From the NCBI GenBank assembly GCA_964459305.1, contig CAYWNA010000120.1:1-37136 (forward strand): a DNA stretch of 37,136 nucleotides, given 5' to 3'. The stretch comes from CAYWNA01 sp964459305 (GTDB lineage Bacteria > Planctomycetota > Planctomycetia > Pirellulales > Pirellulaceae). The position numbers and the translations under genes are program-made. Shown here piece after piece: positions 23,301-31,500 of the stretch. The notes beneath the pieces were generated by a model, which saw nothing but the letters and a program-made list of their open reading frames with translations, did no database searches and was not told the origin of the DNA. Positions within the stretch are counted from its first letter, which is position 1. The number at the start of each line of letters is the position of its first letter.

Positions 23301-25262
23301 AACCGCTGTCGAGGACCACTCGGCATCGACCGCACCTTCAAAATCGTTCGTGTAGGTGAACGCAGGAGGCGGGAAGGTCTGCTCCCAGCCCAATTGCAGC
23401 ACCTCGGCAATCGTGTAGGTTCCGGCCGCCAGGTCCAGAAAAGCGTAGTCCCCGTTCGCATCCGTCGTCGTGGAACGTTCCCCGTCGTCCAACTGATCGT
23501 TGCCGTTCGAATCTAGATAGATCGTCCACCCTTCCAGACCCGGTTCGCTGGCGTCCCGCTCTCCATCTCCGTCCAGATCGTTCCACTTTGTGCCATGAAT
23601 CTGGCCGAAGGCAAGGTTCTCGTGCCAGGCGATGGTGTCGTCAAGCAGCGAAGCTGTGACTACATCCAGAGCCCCATCGGAGTCAACATCCGCGGGAAAT
23701 ACTAGCTTCGCGCCATCCGCGTTGGTCGAGATGACGTGTTCGGCGAATGTGGCGCTGCCGTCGTTTTCGTACCACGCGATCTTGTCGTCGTCAAAAGAGG
23801 CCGAAAGAACGTCCATGTCCCCATCGCCATCCATGTCCGCGGCAAAGACCGCCTGGGGTTTGTCTGGGTTCGCAGTTAACAGACGCTCGGTGAAGACCTG
23901 GCTCCCCGTATTCTCGTACCACTTGATCGTGTTGTCGCCCAACATCGCCGAGAGGACGTCGACATCGCCGTCCGAATCCAAATCTGCCGCAAAGACAGAC
24001 ACGGCACCATGCCCTGGCGCAGCAAGGATGTGCTCCGTGAAAGCGGCGCTGCCGTCATTTTCGTACCAAGCGAGCTTATCGTTTCGGGAGGCGGACAGTA
24101 GATCGAGCTCCCCGTCCCCATCAACGTCCGCCGCAAAGACTCCGAAAACGCCATCTGTTGCCGTGGCAACGTCTCGTCGCGTGAAGTTCTGGTTGCCATC
24201 GTTCTCATACCACACAGTAACGGAACCGGCCCCCGCAACCACGTCCATATCCCCATCGACGTCGACATCCGCCAGGAATCCGGCGCGCACACCGTCGGAG
24301 ACGGACGCGATGTCCCGCTCGCTGAAGCTCTGGCTGCCATTGTTTTCAAACCACGCGATGCGGCCTCCTGCAGCAGCCACCGAAGCCGCAATTACATCGA
24401 CATCACCGTCGGCGTCCAAATCGGCCGCGGAGACCCAAACGGGACCGTCCAACGTCGAGGGAATCGACTGTTCGACGAACGCCGTTCCACCATCGTTTTC
24501 ATACCACGCGATCTTGTCGTCGTCAAAAGAGGCCGAAAGAACGTCCATGTCCCTATCGCCATCCAGGTCCGCGGCAAACACGGAATATGCGCCATCCGCG
24601 GCTGTAGATATGATCTCTCGTTGGCCAAAACCGCCGCTGCTTCGTGTAGCCGGCGCGATGGACAGGATGTAGTCCTCTACCTCACCATCCAATGCCGAAC
24701 CATTCGGTCCCAAACCGCCCGCCGTGCTCAGGCGGACCCGAGCATAGGTACTCCCCACCCGAGTCCAACTAGGAACGTCAAATGTGATATTATTGTCGCC
24801 GTTGGTGACGGCGACACTGTCGGCGATGTGCTCGAACGGGCCAGCCCAACTGCCGTCTTTATTGAAGTCGATCCAGGCGTCCAGCCTCGCACCAGTCGGT
24901 GAATTCTGCACGGTGACTGTCGCACGGGCGTCCAACTGCCCCACCTGGATCGTCCCGAACGTGACACCATCTTCGTCGTCGGGACTCATCGTCGTATCAT
25001 CGGCGTCGGCACTGTTTGAGTGGGATCCGTCGGACTCAGTGTCGCGGTTCGTTCCCAATGTGGGACCGATCGCCTCGTGCCGGGCGCCATCTTCAGGCAA
25101 CGTCGTTGAATAAGGCAACGGTGCGTCGCCGAAGTCGGACGCAAGTAAGATTCGATCTTCCAGCCGCTCAAACGCACAACCAAGTTGCCTGGTGAACGTC
25201 GCGCGAGGTGGTCGACGAGAGTTGTTCCGACCACGTTTTGGCTGCCATTTCCAGGTAGACAT
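17382..25262 (-). CDS. Giant LEPR-XLL/GEVED/VCBS/SdrD/Calx-beta surface protein fused to TPR array
   Basis: 2626 aa from ATG 25262. A planctomycete LEPR-XLL-like signal (FERLEDRILLAS, about 31-42) leads into GEVED 1, a seven-blade FG-GAP/VCBS propeller (blades end IAWYENDG), SdrD-B domain 1, a beta-sandwich region, GEVED 2, SdrD-B 2, a lectin-like region, GEVED 3, two Calx-beta domains and a Pro-rich linker. Then come two hydrophobic segments (about 1889-1907 and 1922-1936) joined by a basic loop. The second begins SRRSFFVACLATAA and ends SHSWA-ED, like a Tat-type signal sequence. TPRs fill about 1940-2626 and run into the CHAT frame after the TAG. Inference: an adhesive ectodomain anchored in the membrane, with the TPR part also outside the cytoplasm. 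The gene follows the kinase by 202 bases. No catalytic residues occur before the stop. Confidence 0.85.
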   Translation of the reverse strand: MSTWKWQPKRGRNNSRRPPRATFTRQLGCAFERLEDRILLASDFGDAPLPYSTTLPEDGARHEAIGPTLGTNRDTESDGSHSNSADADDTTMSPDDEDGVTFGTIQVGQLDARATVTVQNSPTGARLDAWIDFNKDGSWAGPFEHIADSVAVTNGDNNITFDVPSWTRVGSTYARVRLSTAGGLGPNGSALDGEVEDYILSIAPATRSSGGFGQREIISTAADGAYSVFAADLDGDRDMDVLSASFDDDKIAWYENDGGTAFVEQSIPSTLDGPVWVSAADLDADGDVDVIAASVAAAGGRIAWFENNGSQSFSERDIASVSDGVRAGFLADVDVDGDMDVVAGAGSVTVWYENDGNQNFTRRDVATATDGVFGVFAADVDGDGELDLLSASRNDKLAWYENDGSAAFTEHILAAPGHGAVSVFAADLDSDGDVDVLSAMLGDNTIKWYENTGSQVFTERLLTANPDKPQAVFAADMDGDGDMDVLSASFDDDKIAWYENDGSATFAEHVISTNADGAKLVFPADVDSDGALDVVTASLLDDTIAWHENLAFGQIHGTKWNDLDGDGERDASEPGLEGWTIYLDSNGNDQLDDGERSTTTDANGDYAFLDLAAGTYTIAEVLQLGWEQTFPPPAFTYTNDFEGAVDAEWSSTAVSSTPIGARDFLGEFGDETVSLTLEELPLHDSVAVSCDLFVIRSWDGNGSPPNESPDIFDLSVDGGPALLHTTFSNVINAPKQQAYPDAYPGGANAPTTGAVETDSLGYSFPGQLGDSVYHLTSSVPHTSSSLVLNFSANLDTAGANESWGIDNVSVSTQLSGTSDEAHIVVVAPGDVVTGVNFGNQPQIDLGDAPSPYPTTLAEEGARHIVTGPSLGTNRDGEADGTHSVAADADDTTGTPDDEDGVTFGSPIVVGQLNAGLTVNVQDAPSGAKLDAWIDFNRDGDWDDWDEQVATSIDVANGDNTITFDVPAEAQAGTTYARFRVSTTGNLLPTGEASDGEVEDYLVTLGEAGTIRGSKWHDQDGDGVRDPDEPGLEGWTIYLDANGNGQLDDGERSTTTDANGDYAFTKLGPGQYVVREELQEEWVQTFPAGDLVLLDTFDDDVLGVPPNGPDIGSYWLLDGEHEIIEDGGNLGLRSVDTESDGGFVIQYELAATAEQAVTEYVFRIEFGSSLSGHNAFAQELILRPSATNMDIQWGDDHQVRLRITYPDAPMQTLETGYDWLFDTDYHVVVWTDAASDTFSLQVNGTALFADEPIGYDFEELWSFAIMSNYPTTGNQVMDDLRIYGGGAGRHIVTLDPGEVVPDIDFGNRGFDFGDTPTPYPTTLAEDGARHIVTGPTLGMNRDGEADGTHSADADADDRAGTPDDEDGVTFGSPIVVGQLNAGLTVNVQDAPSGAKLDAWIDFNRDGDWDDGDEQVATSIDVANGDNTITFDVPAEARAGTTYARFRVSTAGNLLPTGEAPDGEVEDYAVVVAAAPTVEFSAANYEDAEHAGSSAVVTLTRAGYTSIVSQVEVSITGGTATGGSDYDDRSFPLTVTFNPTETSKTVTVPITDDATVETTEEITFQVTAISSARIGAQDTATLQIVDNDGTTVSISATDALASETGPEDGRFTVTLDGGRVAPPGGIEVAFDVGGTATEGTDHAALGTTLTIAGGTSSATLDVSGVVDDGVVEGDETVVVTLVGTNHGSVAVDGSNDSATVTIGDNDFPPVEREPPPPDDPAPEPSPPEPSPNPKPPSPVIPNPISSEVIIFRSHGSDSSSGQSGQTSPDPVQTDRNRIVPDWGASGSTPDQSSSSGSDEIEEAEIDALTVLLADIEPANLLVIDLGDEPVTDPGELAAEEKGPERATDSGVPHTDEGPGQDGPRYDHEVEQEAARQKSEVVEASSLLDGKWWIWLTPVLGVIAGTAWLLRKKWGRLALRISRRSFFVACLATAAISHSWAEDPRATSPRLALASLVDDARRLLNEGRYQEAEGSVQEAFQQIPQGRGWSYRRLTLWDILSDIRYESGLYQEAIDARLERDRLLDGGTPLDETTRLRERVQNSTKLAEIYLARGECVTAAERLRSALPWTHGLREIDPLATARVCLRLGQAMAAGGDDAGARVLFGRAEDEARGVLHQAEKRPLHSLQRPEAAEIIAECCLATRQYREAITCLEKLPAARHEEHPERQQTLCEMARCCRLAHDSPGEKRYLTEAWRCPADSDSVAVRLRLARIIERLGQICSQQKNETEGREWLNEAARRYEELWAQDSRTEDSVSARTECECLRSLSDIYTQLGNDRAACRAAQRLLDTQESVCLSDDPDIARTERRFADLYVRTQDYDAARPLLERAKEYWEKLTPQNDDEHSEFALVLNNLAKVRYETGDRAEVGKLLQRSLEEYRKTGGAENLRLAEVYLNLGVDLSGRGHYRDARDAYENAVRISADPRYADSEDGRVLRSIALLNLATLLNSERQFEKALERCEVALALRKETCAADDEAALLPYHVAMAFLHLSRSEAAPSKDGSSNEDLNRSLEHAQEAERLGSATVSPIRGQLAYLRGRIHFRCGAIQEAINCWQDALNIATQTGSMTLQARTLNRLCEAKVKQLGVVQDRGEKERMLREADDLAGKAIQLHERVQAYPSLHFAALLLRA
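20923..21262 (-). repeat. GEVED module repeat, copy A
   Basis: Coding repeat matching 22321-22660 without gaps at a fixed offset of 1398 bases. I count about 15 differences in 340 aligned bases, most of them near one end. It corresponds to the core of GEVED domain 3. Confidence 0.85.
22321..22660 (-). repeat. GEVED module repeat, copy B
   Basis: The partner of 20923-21262, encoding the core of GEVED domain 2. The flanking SdrD-B domains (about 22081-22235 and 23446-23600) are also alike at the DNA level but clearly more diverged, so the duplicated unit may be larger than the near-identical block. Confidence 0.85.
23761..23846 (-). repeat. VCBS blade repeat, copy A
   Basis: 86 bases that differ from 24493-24578 at three positions. 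They encode the LSASFDDDKIAWYENDG part of propeller blade 6. Confidence 0.85.
24493..24578 (-). repeat. VCBS blade repeat, copy B
   Basis: The near-identical partner of 23761-23846, encoding the same strand-and-loop of propeller blade 1. The intervening blades are much more diverged. Confidence 0.85.
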
Positions 25263-25270
25263 GGCAGTGT

Positions 25271-25276
25271 CACCTC
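25271..25276 (-). promoter_or_regulatory. Shine-Dalgarno site of the giant protein gene
   Basis: GAGGTG lies eight bases before ATG 25262 on the minus strand. It favours this start over the TTG at 25301 that opens the longest frame. Confidence 0.7.
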
Positions 25277-25287
25277 TGCAACTTTCT

Positions 25288-25351
25288 TGAACAGAAGGCA
25301 ACAGAGAAACCAGAGTAGAACGTCTTCGTTATCTCTGTTCCCTTCTGTTCA
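25288..25351 (-). promoter_or_regulatory. Long inverted repeat in the leader of the giant gene
   Basis: Arms 25288-25307 and 25332-25351 pair at 19 of 20 positions around a 24-base loop. The structure lies between the kinase stop and the giant gene; its 3' arm ends 11 bases before the GAGGTG Shine-Dalgarno. It may be a terminator or attenuator, an RNA structure protecting the 5' end, or a dispersed repeat. There is no U-tract right after the stem (AAGAAAG follows), which argues against simple intrinsic termination. Confidence 0.6.
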
Positions 25352-25464
25352 CCAGTTTTGCCTGAACACTGGCAACTCGTACCGCGAAGCGATTTCACAT
25401 AACGCCGTTGGCGTACATTTCCTCCAGTATTATCTGCCCCTTTCTCCATTTCAACATTCTTTTG

Positions 25465-27549
25465 TCACTCGGCGGCCAGAATCCAACCACGGTATGCGTC
25501 AAAGCGTGCAGCGAAGTACTCGGACAGCGCATCCTGAGCGTTGACAATCTCACGTTCCAAGTCTTCGGGCAGGGAAACCGGGGTGCCCACTGCACGCTCA
25601 CGCGCTGAATCTGGCTGCAGACGATTCCCGTCTGCGAATTCGACAAGTGTCGTCGCTCCCTTTGGGATGCGCGGAACTTTAAGACCTCGCTCAAACGCCT
25701 CAAGAGCCGCTTCGGATTGGCGTGTGTTGGTAATACCGATGAACGCAATCTCCACGCCCGCGAAATCCTTCAAAGGAAGCCATTGTCGTTCGCTTGGCAC
25801 GACGATCGTCTTGCATTTTCGATGCTCATCAAGCGGAATGCCGGACTCCGGGAACAGACGCTGTGGTTTCCCTGCCGAATTCACCCAGTAGACGTAGGCG
25901 AATCCCTCGTCGGACAGGTCGGCACGCAACCTGACCAAGTCGCCGTCACGCAGCGGCAGCTTTGCCTTGAGCCGTTCCTCCGGTCCGTACTCGTCCTTTC
26001 CGTCTGGTGACTTGCGCCGGCATGTTGCGACGAAATTCAACTCGCCGTGCCATGGCGATTCTCCTTCCTGCGGCGTCAGTTCCGGAAGCTCAACTTTTGC
26101 CGGTTGCTCTTGACCTCGCCAATGGGTGGACACACCCACCAAGCTCGCGAGGATCAGCAGCAGCACGACAGCGGCGGCCAGCCAACCGAGGCGACGCGGC
26201 ATCGGCGATCGCGCACGTGGGGCAGACGCCGACTTGTACTGGCTGAGCGCGCCGGCGAACTCCGCGGCTGATTGGTACCGATTGGCCGGGCTCTTGGCCA
26301 TGGCCTTCAGGCAGATGGCCTCCAGCACAGGATCCAGCTCCGACTGGAGGCTGCTGGGCTTCGGTGGCCGCGAGTTGGCGATTTTGGCCAATATCTCCGT
26401 AAGCTTCCCCTGGAACGGGACCTGGCCGGTGAGAATGTGATAGAACAGCACCCCCAGACTGTAGATGTCGCTGCGCGCATCGACCCCTACCCCATCCACC
26501 TGCTCTGGCGACATGTATTGGACCGTCCCCAGTAGGCCGCCACTGCTTGTCAACTGAGTTGAACTGTCGCGAGCTCGCGCCAAACCGAAATCCATCAACA
26601 ATGGCTCGCCGGATGGATTCACCATCACGTTCGAAGGCTTAATGTCACGATGAATGATGCCTTCGCTATGCACGACATGGAGAGCCACGGCAAGTTTGCG
26701 AACAGTCTCGGCTGCGTCGGCAGGATCCATAGGGCGCTGTTCAATGCGTTCGGCGAGCGTTTCGCCTTTGATCAGTGCCATCGTGACAAAATAGATGCCT
26801 TTGATCTGACCGGCGTCGAAGATCGGGCAGATGTTGGGATGCTGGATTCTGGCAGCCGCTTTCGCCTCTCGAACCAGGCGTTCGGCCAGGGCCGTTTCCG
26901 ACTCGGCGTCAAGTCGTGGAACCTTCAACGCCACCTCGCGTTCCAGTTCGGTGTCAAACGCCCGATACACCGTGCCCATTCCGCCTTGGCCAAGCCTTTC
27001 GCGAATCTCGTAGCGACCGAATTCATCTCCAAGCCGTAGAGTCGTCGTAGTACCCTCTTCCGATGCGATGTCCCCGGACGCCTTTCGGGAGGAGTCGGGT
27101 TCACTGCCCGATGTGCTGATGGCGAGCTCAGTCGGGCGCTCGCCTTTCATGTCCGCTGCGACCGCGGCCAAATCGACGCGATCGCAAATGTCAGGAAACC
27201 GCGATTGAAGTTCTTCAGGGGTTGGAAGCGAGTCAAGCACTCCGCGGGTCCTGCATTCGGCCTGCAACAGCTCAGCCACGGCCTCGCGGTTGTCGCACAA
27301 CTCCAGCCATTGCGTAAGGTATTCTTCGATTTTCCGCGGCTTGCCCGACTCCCATGCGTGTTCCTGGTCTACCTTTATCAGCTCCAGAAGCATCTGGCGG
27401 CGCAAAGGGTCATTCGCTGGTGGCACAAAACGGGCCATGTCAGCAGCGCCAGTTTGGCACGACTTTTCGAACTCTTCCACCGCGTCGTCCAACCGGCTCC
27501 AGTCTGCCTCGTCCAACTCAACCGCCGAAAGAGAGTGGCGTAGTCTCAT
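25465..27549 (-). CDS. Transmembrane Ser/Thr protein kinase with DUF4384-like C-terminus
   Basis: 694 aa from ATG 27549 (AGGTGGGA upstream; the GTG at 27576 lacks such a site). Residues 1-170 form the N-terminal region usual in planctomycete kinases. A Hanks-type kinase domain spans about 179-440: GQGGMG glycine loop, ALKVP with the ATP-binding Lys, HRDIKPSN (300-307), DFGLAR (320) and GTVQYMSPEQ. One membrane segment follows (about 454-473, LGWLAAAVVLLLILASLVGV). The ectodomain has DGDLVRLRADLSDEGFAYVYWVNSAGK and a LFPES motif, which fit DUF4384, a domain often found with CHAT or caspase-like peptidases. It probably phosphorylates cytoplasmic targets in response to a periplasmic cue sensed by this domain. 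It lies between the sigma factor and the giant CHAT gene in one direction. Confidence 0.9.
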   Translation of the reverse strand: MRLRHSLSAVELDEADWSRLDDAVEEFEKSCQTGAADMARFVPPANDPLRRQMLLELIKVDQEHAWESGKPRKIEEYLTQWLELCDNREAVAELLQAECRTRGVLDSLPTPEELQSRFPDICDRVDLAAVAADMKGERPTELAISTSGSEPDSSRKASGDIASEEGTTTTLRLGDEFGRYEIRERLGQGGMGTVYRAFDTELEREVALKVPRLDAESETALAERLVREAKAAARIQHPNICPIFDAGQIKGIYFVTMALIKGETLAERIEQRPMDPADAAETVRKLAVALHVVHSEGIIHRDIKPSNVMVNPSGEPLLMDFGLARARDSSTQLTSSGGLLGTVQYMSPEQVDGVGVDARSDIYSLGVLFYHILTGQVPFQGKLTEILAKIANSRPPKPSSLQSELDPVLEAICLKAMAKSPANRYQSAAEFAGALSQYKSASAPRARSPMPRRLGWLAAAVVLLLILASLVGVSTHWRGQEQPAKVELPELTPQEGESPWHGELNFVATCRRKSPDGKDEYGPEERLKAKLPLRDGDLVRLRADLSDEGFAYVYWVNSAGKPQRLFPESGIPLDEHRKCKTIVVPSERQWLPLKDFAGVEIAFIGITNTRQSEAALEAFERGLKVPRIPKGATTLVEFADGNRLQPDSARERAVGTPVSLPEDLEREIVNAQDALSEYFAARFDAYRGWILAAE

Positions 27550-27598
27550 GGCGTCCCACCTACCTGTCACGGACACAACAGCGCGTCACATACAAGAA

Positions 27599-27617
27599 AG
27601 CCGGAAAAACTCCGGCT
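27599..27617 (-). terminator. Small hairpin between sigma factor and kinase genes
   Basis: A perfect seven-base stem (AGCCGGA/TCCGGCT) with a five-base loop, followed on the minus strand by TTCTTGTATG. It lies in the 87 bases between the sigma factor stop and the kinase start. It could act as a weak terminator or attenuator, lowering kinase expression relative to the sigma factor. Confidence 0.45.
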
Positions 27618-27636
27618 GGGTTTCACAGATCCTGCC

Positions 27637-28221
27637 TCATTCGCAAGAACTCTCTTCCAACCGTTTGCGCAACCAGTAATCAATCCTGTCCAGCTTTCGC
27701 CAGACGGTTTGGCGCGAGCAGTGCAACCGGGCGGCGATGTCCGACGACGAGTATCCCTGAAGCCGCAACTGGAAGATCTCAAGATCTTTCGGGCCAAGTT
27801 TGGCGGAAATCACCTGCAACTCGTCGGCCAGTGAAGCCGCTTCCAGCGGCGTGGGTTCATGGGAGACAGCCGCGGGAACAAGCTTGTCGCCGTCCACCTC
27901 GGCCTTGACCGAACGCAACATCGCGTTGTGGAATTCGCCCTGGCGTCGGACTTTGTTGAGCGTAATCCGCACCAACAGGTGCCAGAGCGCCCCCGAATGA
28001 TCGACCGAGAACTCGCCGGCAGCCGTACGCCGGAAAAAGGTACGAAACACCGACTGCACGATGTCGTCCGCCTCGACTCGACGTCGCAGCCGATCGCCGA
28101 TCTGGCTCTCGGCCAGTGCCCAGATGCGTCGAGCGTACCGGCGGTACATCGCCTCCGCAGCCGATTCATCGCCCGATTTACATCGGTTCAGCGTAGTTTT
28201 GACGGACTCTCCACTGGACAT
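27637..28221 (-). CDS. ECF-type RNA polymerase sigma factor
   Basis: 194 aa from ATG 28221. Region 2 includes YRRYARRIWALAESQIGDRLRRRVEADDIVQSVFRTFFRR, where the D-D-I-V-Q-S-V-F-R-T-F core contacts the -10 element. Region 4 includes LGPKDLEIFQLRLQGYSSSDIAARLHCSRQTVWRKLDRI, a helix-turn-helix for the -35 element. No anti-sigma gene lies next to it; instead a Ser/Thr kinase follows. This matches planctomycete ECF groups linked to STKs, which are thought to be controlled by phosphorylation rather than by an anti-sigma factor. The likely targets are this operon and possibly the divergent surface protein, but I could not define a shared promoter. Confidence 0.9.
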   Translation of the reverse strand: MSSGESVKTTLNRCKSGDESAAEAMYRRYARRIWALAESQIGDRLRRRVEADDIVQSVFRTFFRRTAAGEFSVDHSGALWHLLVRITLNKVRRQGEFHNAMLRSVKAEVDGDKLVPAAVSHEPTPLEAASLADELQVISAKLGPKDLEIFQLRLQGYSSSDIAARLHCSRQTVWRKLDRIDYWLRKRLEESSCE

Positions 28222-28589
28222 CACCCGTACTCGCCTGCGTCATGTTCCCGCCGGGTCGGTTCATCCAGCCTTCGATTATAACCTCGTGCCACGACGGCCG
28301 AAACACTCCGCGGGCTATTTGATGTGCCCGGTCTGCCTGCATCGGCGCGTCGAATGCACGGTTTCGGTTTCGGCAGAATTTTGAGTTTTTTTGTTACGCG
28401 AAGGGCCCGTTTGCTGCTTGTACCGTCGGCAGCGAAGTGACAGCGACGATAGCCGGCCCACTCAGCGATGACCTGCCTACTGCCGCTTCATTGCTTGGTT
28501 GCCTCGACAGCCGCCGTTGAGCGGCTCGACTAGCTTGGGGGATTCTGTTTCGCGACACGGGACAACCTATTATCAGCGGGAGCCATGCC
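28222..28589. other. Divergent promoter region between sigma factor and dockerin protein genes
   Basis: A 368-base gap that must carry promoters for both strands. I see a perfect six-base hairpin (28509-28514 with 28521-28526, AGCCGC/GCGGCT) and a T-run (TTTTGAGTTTTTTTG near 28380-28394). No recognisable gene; open frames here are short and lack a coding look. Confidence 0.55.
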
Positions 28590-31500
28590 ATGTTCGGTCG
28601 AACACACTTGAGAACGAGCAGAAAATCGACACGCCGAGCCACCAGCCGACGAAGGCGAGCCAACGGCCGCCCCATGCGGTTCGAGCACCTCGAACCAAGG
28701 CAGATGATGTCGGTCTTGTTCAGCCAGGACGCCTATTTCTCCACCGGGGGACAGAGTCTCTGGGGGGCGGGGCAAGCGCAGCGAGTGGAGGAGAGCTACT
28801 TCTTCGGAAGCGAATGGAACGATAGTGATGTGAATTTGGGAAACCTTGGTCCTGGCGGTGCCGCATACTTGCGCGGTCAATTGGACGCGGGACGACTCGG
28901 TCTGGAAGCGACGATCCAAGCAACAACCGGCACCGTCGACGTCCAGTATCCTGTGCGGGTTACCTACGAAACTCCCGACAGCTACGTCCCGGGAGGACCC
29001 GTGACGATTGTCACAGGCTACGAACTCAGCGGTGATTCCTTGCTGAAAGCAATGGGGCCAAATGCGACATTCGACTTGGACCTGGTGGCTGACGTGCAGG
29101 CGACGGGCGAGTTCGGCGTTGTGTGGGGGGCGCTCCCCGAAGGGACACCGTTGCCGTCGGGTGTTGTGATAGCAGAAGATTTTGCCTTTGGTACTGGCGG
29201 GACTCAGAGCGTAGGGCTTTTTGACTGGAAGACGGGTGGAACAGCTCTTGGCGCGTTCACGATGCCCGAACCCATCACCGTAACGACCACCAAAGCGGAC
29301 TCCAACGGGGACATGAAAGCATCTGGTACCGCGAATTCAAGGCTATTCGAATTTTCAGCCGATTTGGATGCCATCGCCACGACTTTGGCCGGGCTCCCGC
29401 GACTCGGCGGCGAGTTGGACCTGAAATCCGGAGACCTTGATGTCGCGCAAGTTTCCTACGACATTCTGGATCTGGAGTTGAAAGGTGGCCCATCACTGTA
29501 TCAGGAATTCGAATTCGACATGAGGGGCCTGAACGTGGTCCTACGTTCCAGCAACGGCGAGACGCAGACGGGGCGAATTGGCGACACTTTCACATTCACT
29601 GCTCCAGAAAGCGGCGAACTGGAAATCGAGGCCCTTGTGACGCTGGATCAGCGCTTCACAAGTCGCTTGGGACTCGTTGGAGACTTGGACCTTACTGCGA
29701 CCGTGGGTGCGATTGGCGTTGATCTTTTTGGTCACGAATTGTTGGACATCGGTCCCGTGTTCAAGGACACTTATTCGCTCGCGCAGGTCGGGCCTGTGTT
29801 TCTGTACGAGAAAGGTTTCGTACTCAGCGGATTTCAAACTGCCTCTCACGAAATCATCATCCGCGCGACAGAGTCGCCAAGCGAGGGTATCGGCGGACAA
29901 AACGGCACGACCGCGCCGGATTATGTCGCTACATCGCTACTCGTCGGCAACGACGAGCACCCGCTACCGCAACGGGTCGAGCCTGGGAGTGAGGTCCCGG
30001 TCTTCTTCAAGATTGCGAACCCGGGCGGTGGCTCCGGCGAACAGGCTTCGACCATGCGAATCTACCTGTCACCGGATCGGGAGATCACCGGCGAGGGCAA
30101 CGACATCCTCGTCCATGAACGTACGATATTCCCGCTGACTGCTCCGGCGGGTGCCGACGCCGATTGGGTCAACATCCGACTGCCTGACCTTGAACCGGGT
30201 GAGTACTTCGTTGGCGTCTTGGCAGACGCAGACGATGTCCTTCTGGAATCTGAGGAAGGCAACAACGTGCGACTGGCGGACAACACCATTACCGTGCTAC
30301 GCCCCAACGCCGCGCCCAGCATTATCGAACTGACGGTCAGCCCGAACTCCGTCGAACAGGGTGAGCATGCCGTTCTCACGGCGGATGGTGTGCGCGATCC
30401 TGACGGCGAAGAGACGCTGCGAAGCGTCTGTTTCTATCGCGACACGAACGGCAATGGCCAATGGGACAAAGGAATCGACGAACTCTTGCACACCGATCGG
30501 ACCCCAAACGACGGCTGGTCCGTCGCCGTCCCGACGCAGGACCTCTCTGCCGAGACTCACCGTCTGTTCGCAGTCGCCACGGACGACCAGGGGGCGGAAA
30601 GCTCGCCGGCCAGCACCACGCTTGACGTGAAGGGACCACCTGACAACCTAGCACCGTTTATCGAGCCCATTTTCGAAGAAACCGCTACGGTCGGAGAAAC
30701 CGTCAGCGTCCAGATAATGGCCTATGATACGAACCATCCCGCACAGAAACACACTTATCGGCTGATCGCCGGCATGGAAACGGGCGCGGTGTTGGATCCA
30801 GACACTGGCGTCCTCCAATGGACGCCGAGCGCCGGACAGATCGGCCGTTTCGAATTCGTCATCGAGGTCTCCGACGACGCAGACTCGCCGTTGACCGCCA
30901 CCGAGTCTTTCTCTATCACGGTCCAGCCCGCGCCGTTAGGGCCGGAAGTCGAAGTGGTCGGCGTGCCGGACAACAAAACGGTTGTTGATTTCGGGCGCGT
31001 CCAGCAGGGCGCCGACCCGACAGAACGACCGTTCGTCATTCGCAATGTCGGCGACCAGCCGCTGAAAATTTATGCGGTTCGCTTGGAGAACAACGATGGC
31101 TACGAGATCGTCCTACCACAAGGCGTTGACGCATTTCCAGCCCAAGTAATCTCCCCAGGCGCGCACGTCTCGTTCGCGGTGCGTATGTTTGCGGACAAGA
31201 TCGGGCTGAAAGCCGCCACGGTGCGGATTTTCAGCGACGATGCAGACGAAAACCCACTCTGCCTTTCGGTCACGGGCGAGGTTACCGCTGGTGATCCGGT
31301 GGTGACGGCTCCCAACCACGAAGACTCTGGGAGCAGCAGCGTCCAGGTCTTCCGCGACGACTTCAACGCCGGTACATTGGCCAGCCACTGGTTCGGCGAA
31401 ATCGCGAGGAATCATGCCATGTGGACCGACGCCTATGGTACCGCGAGACGGGTCTTCAACGATGGAACGAGTACGACAGTGGTTCGCGGTTTTCAAGACA

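Noticed and set aside
25263..25301. TTG at 25301 as start of the giant protein
   Set aside because: ATG 25262 has GAGGTG at good spacing, while the TTG lies inside the inverted repeat.
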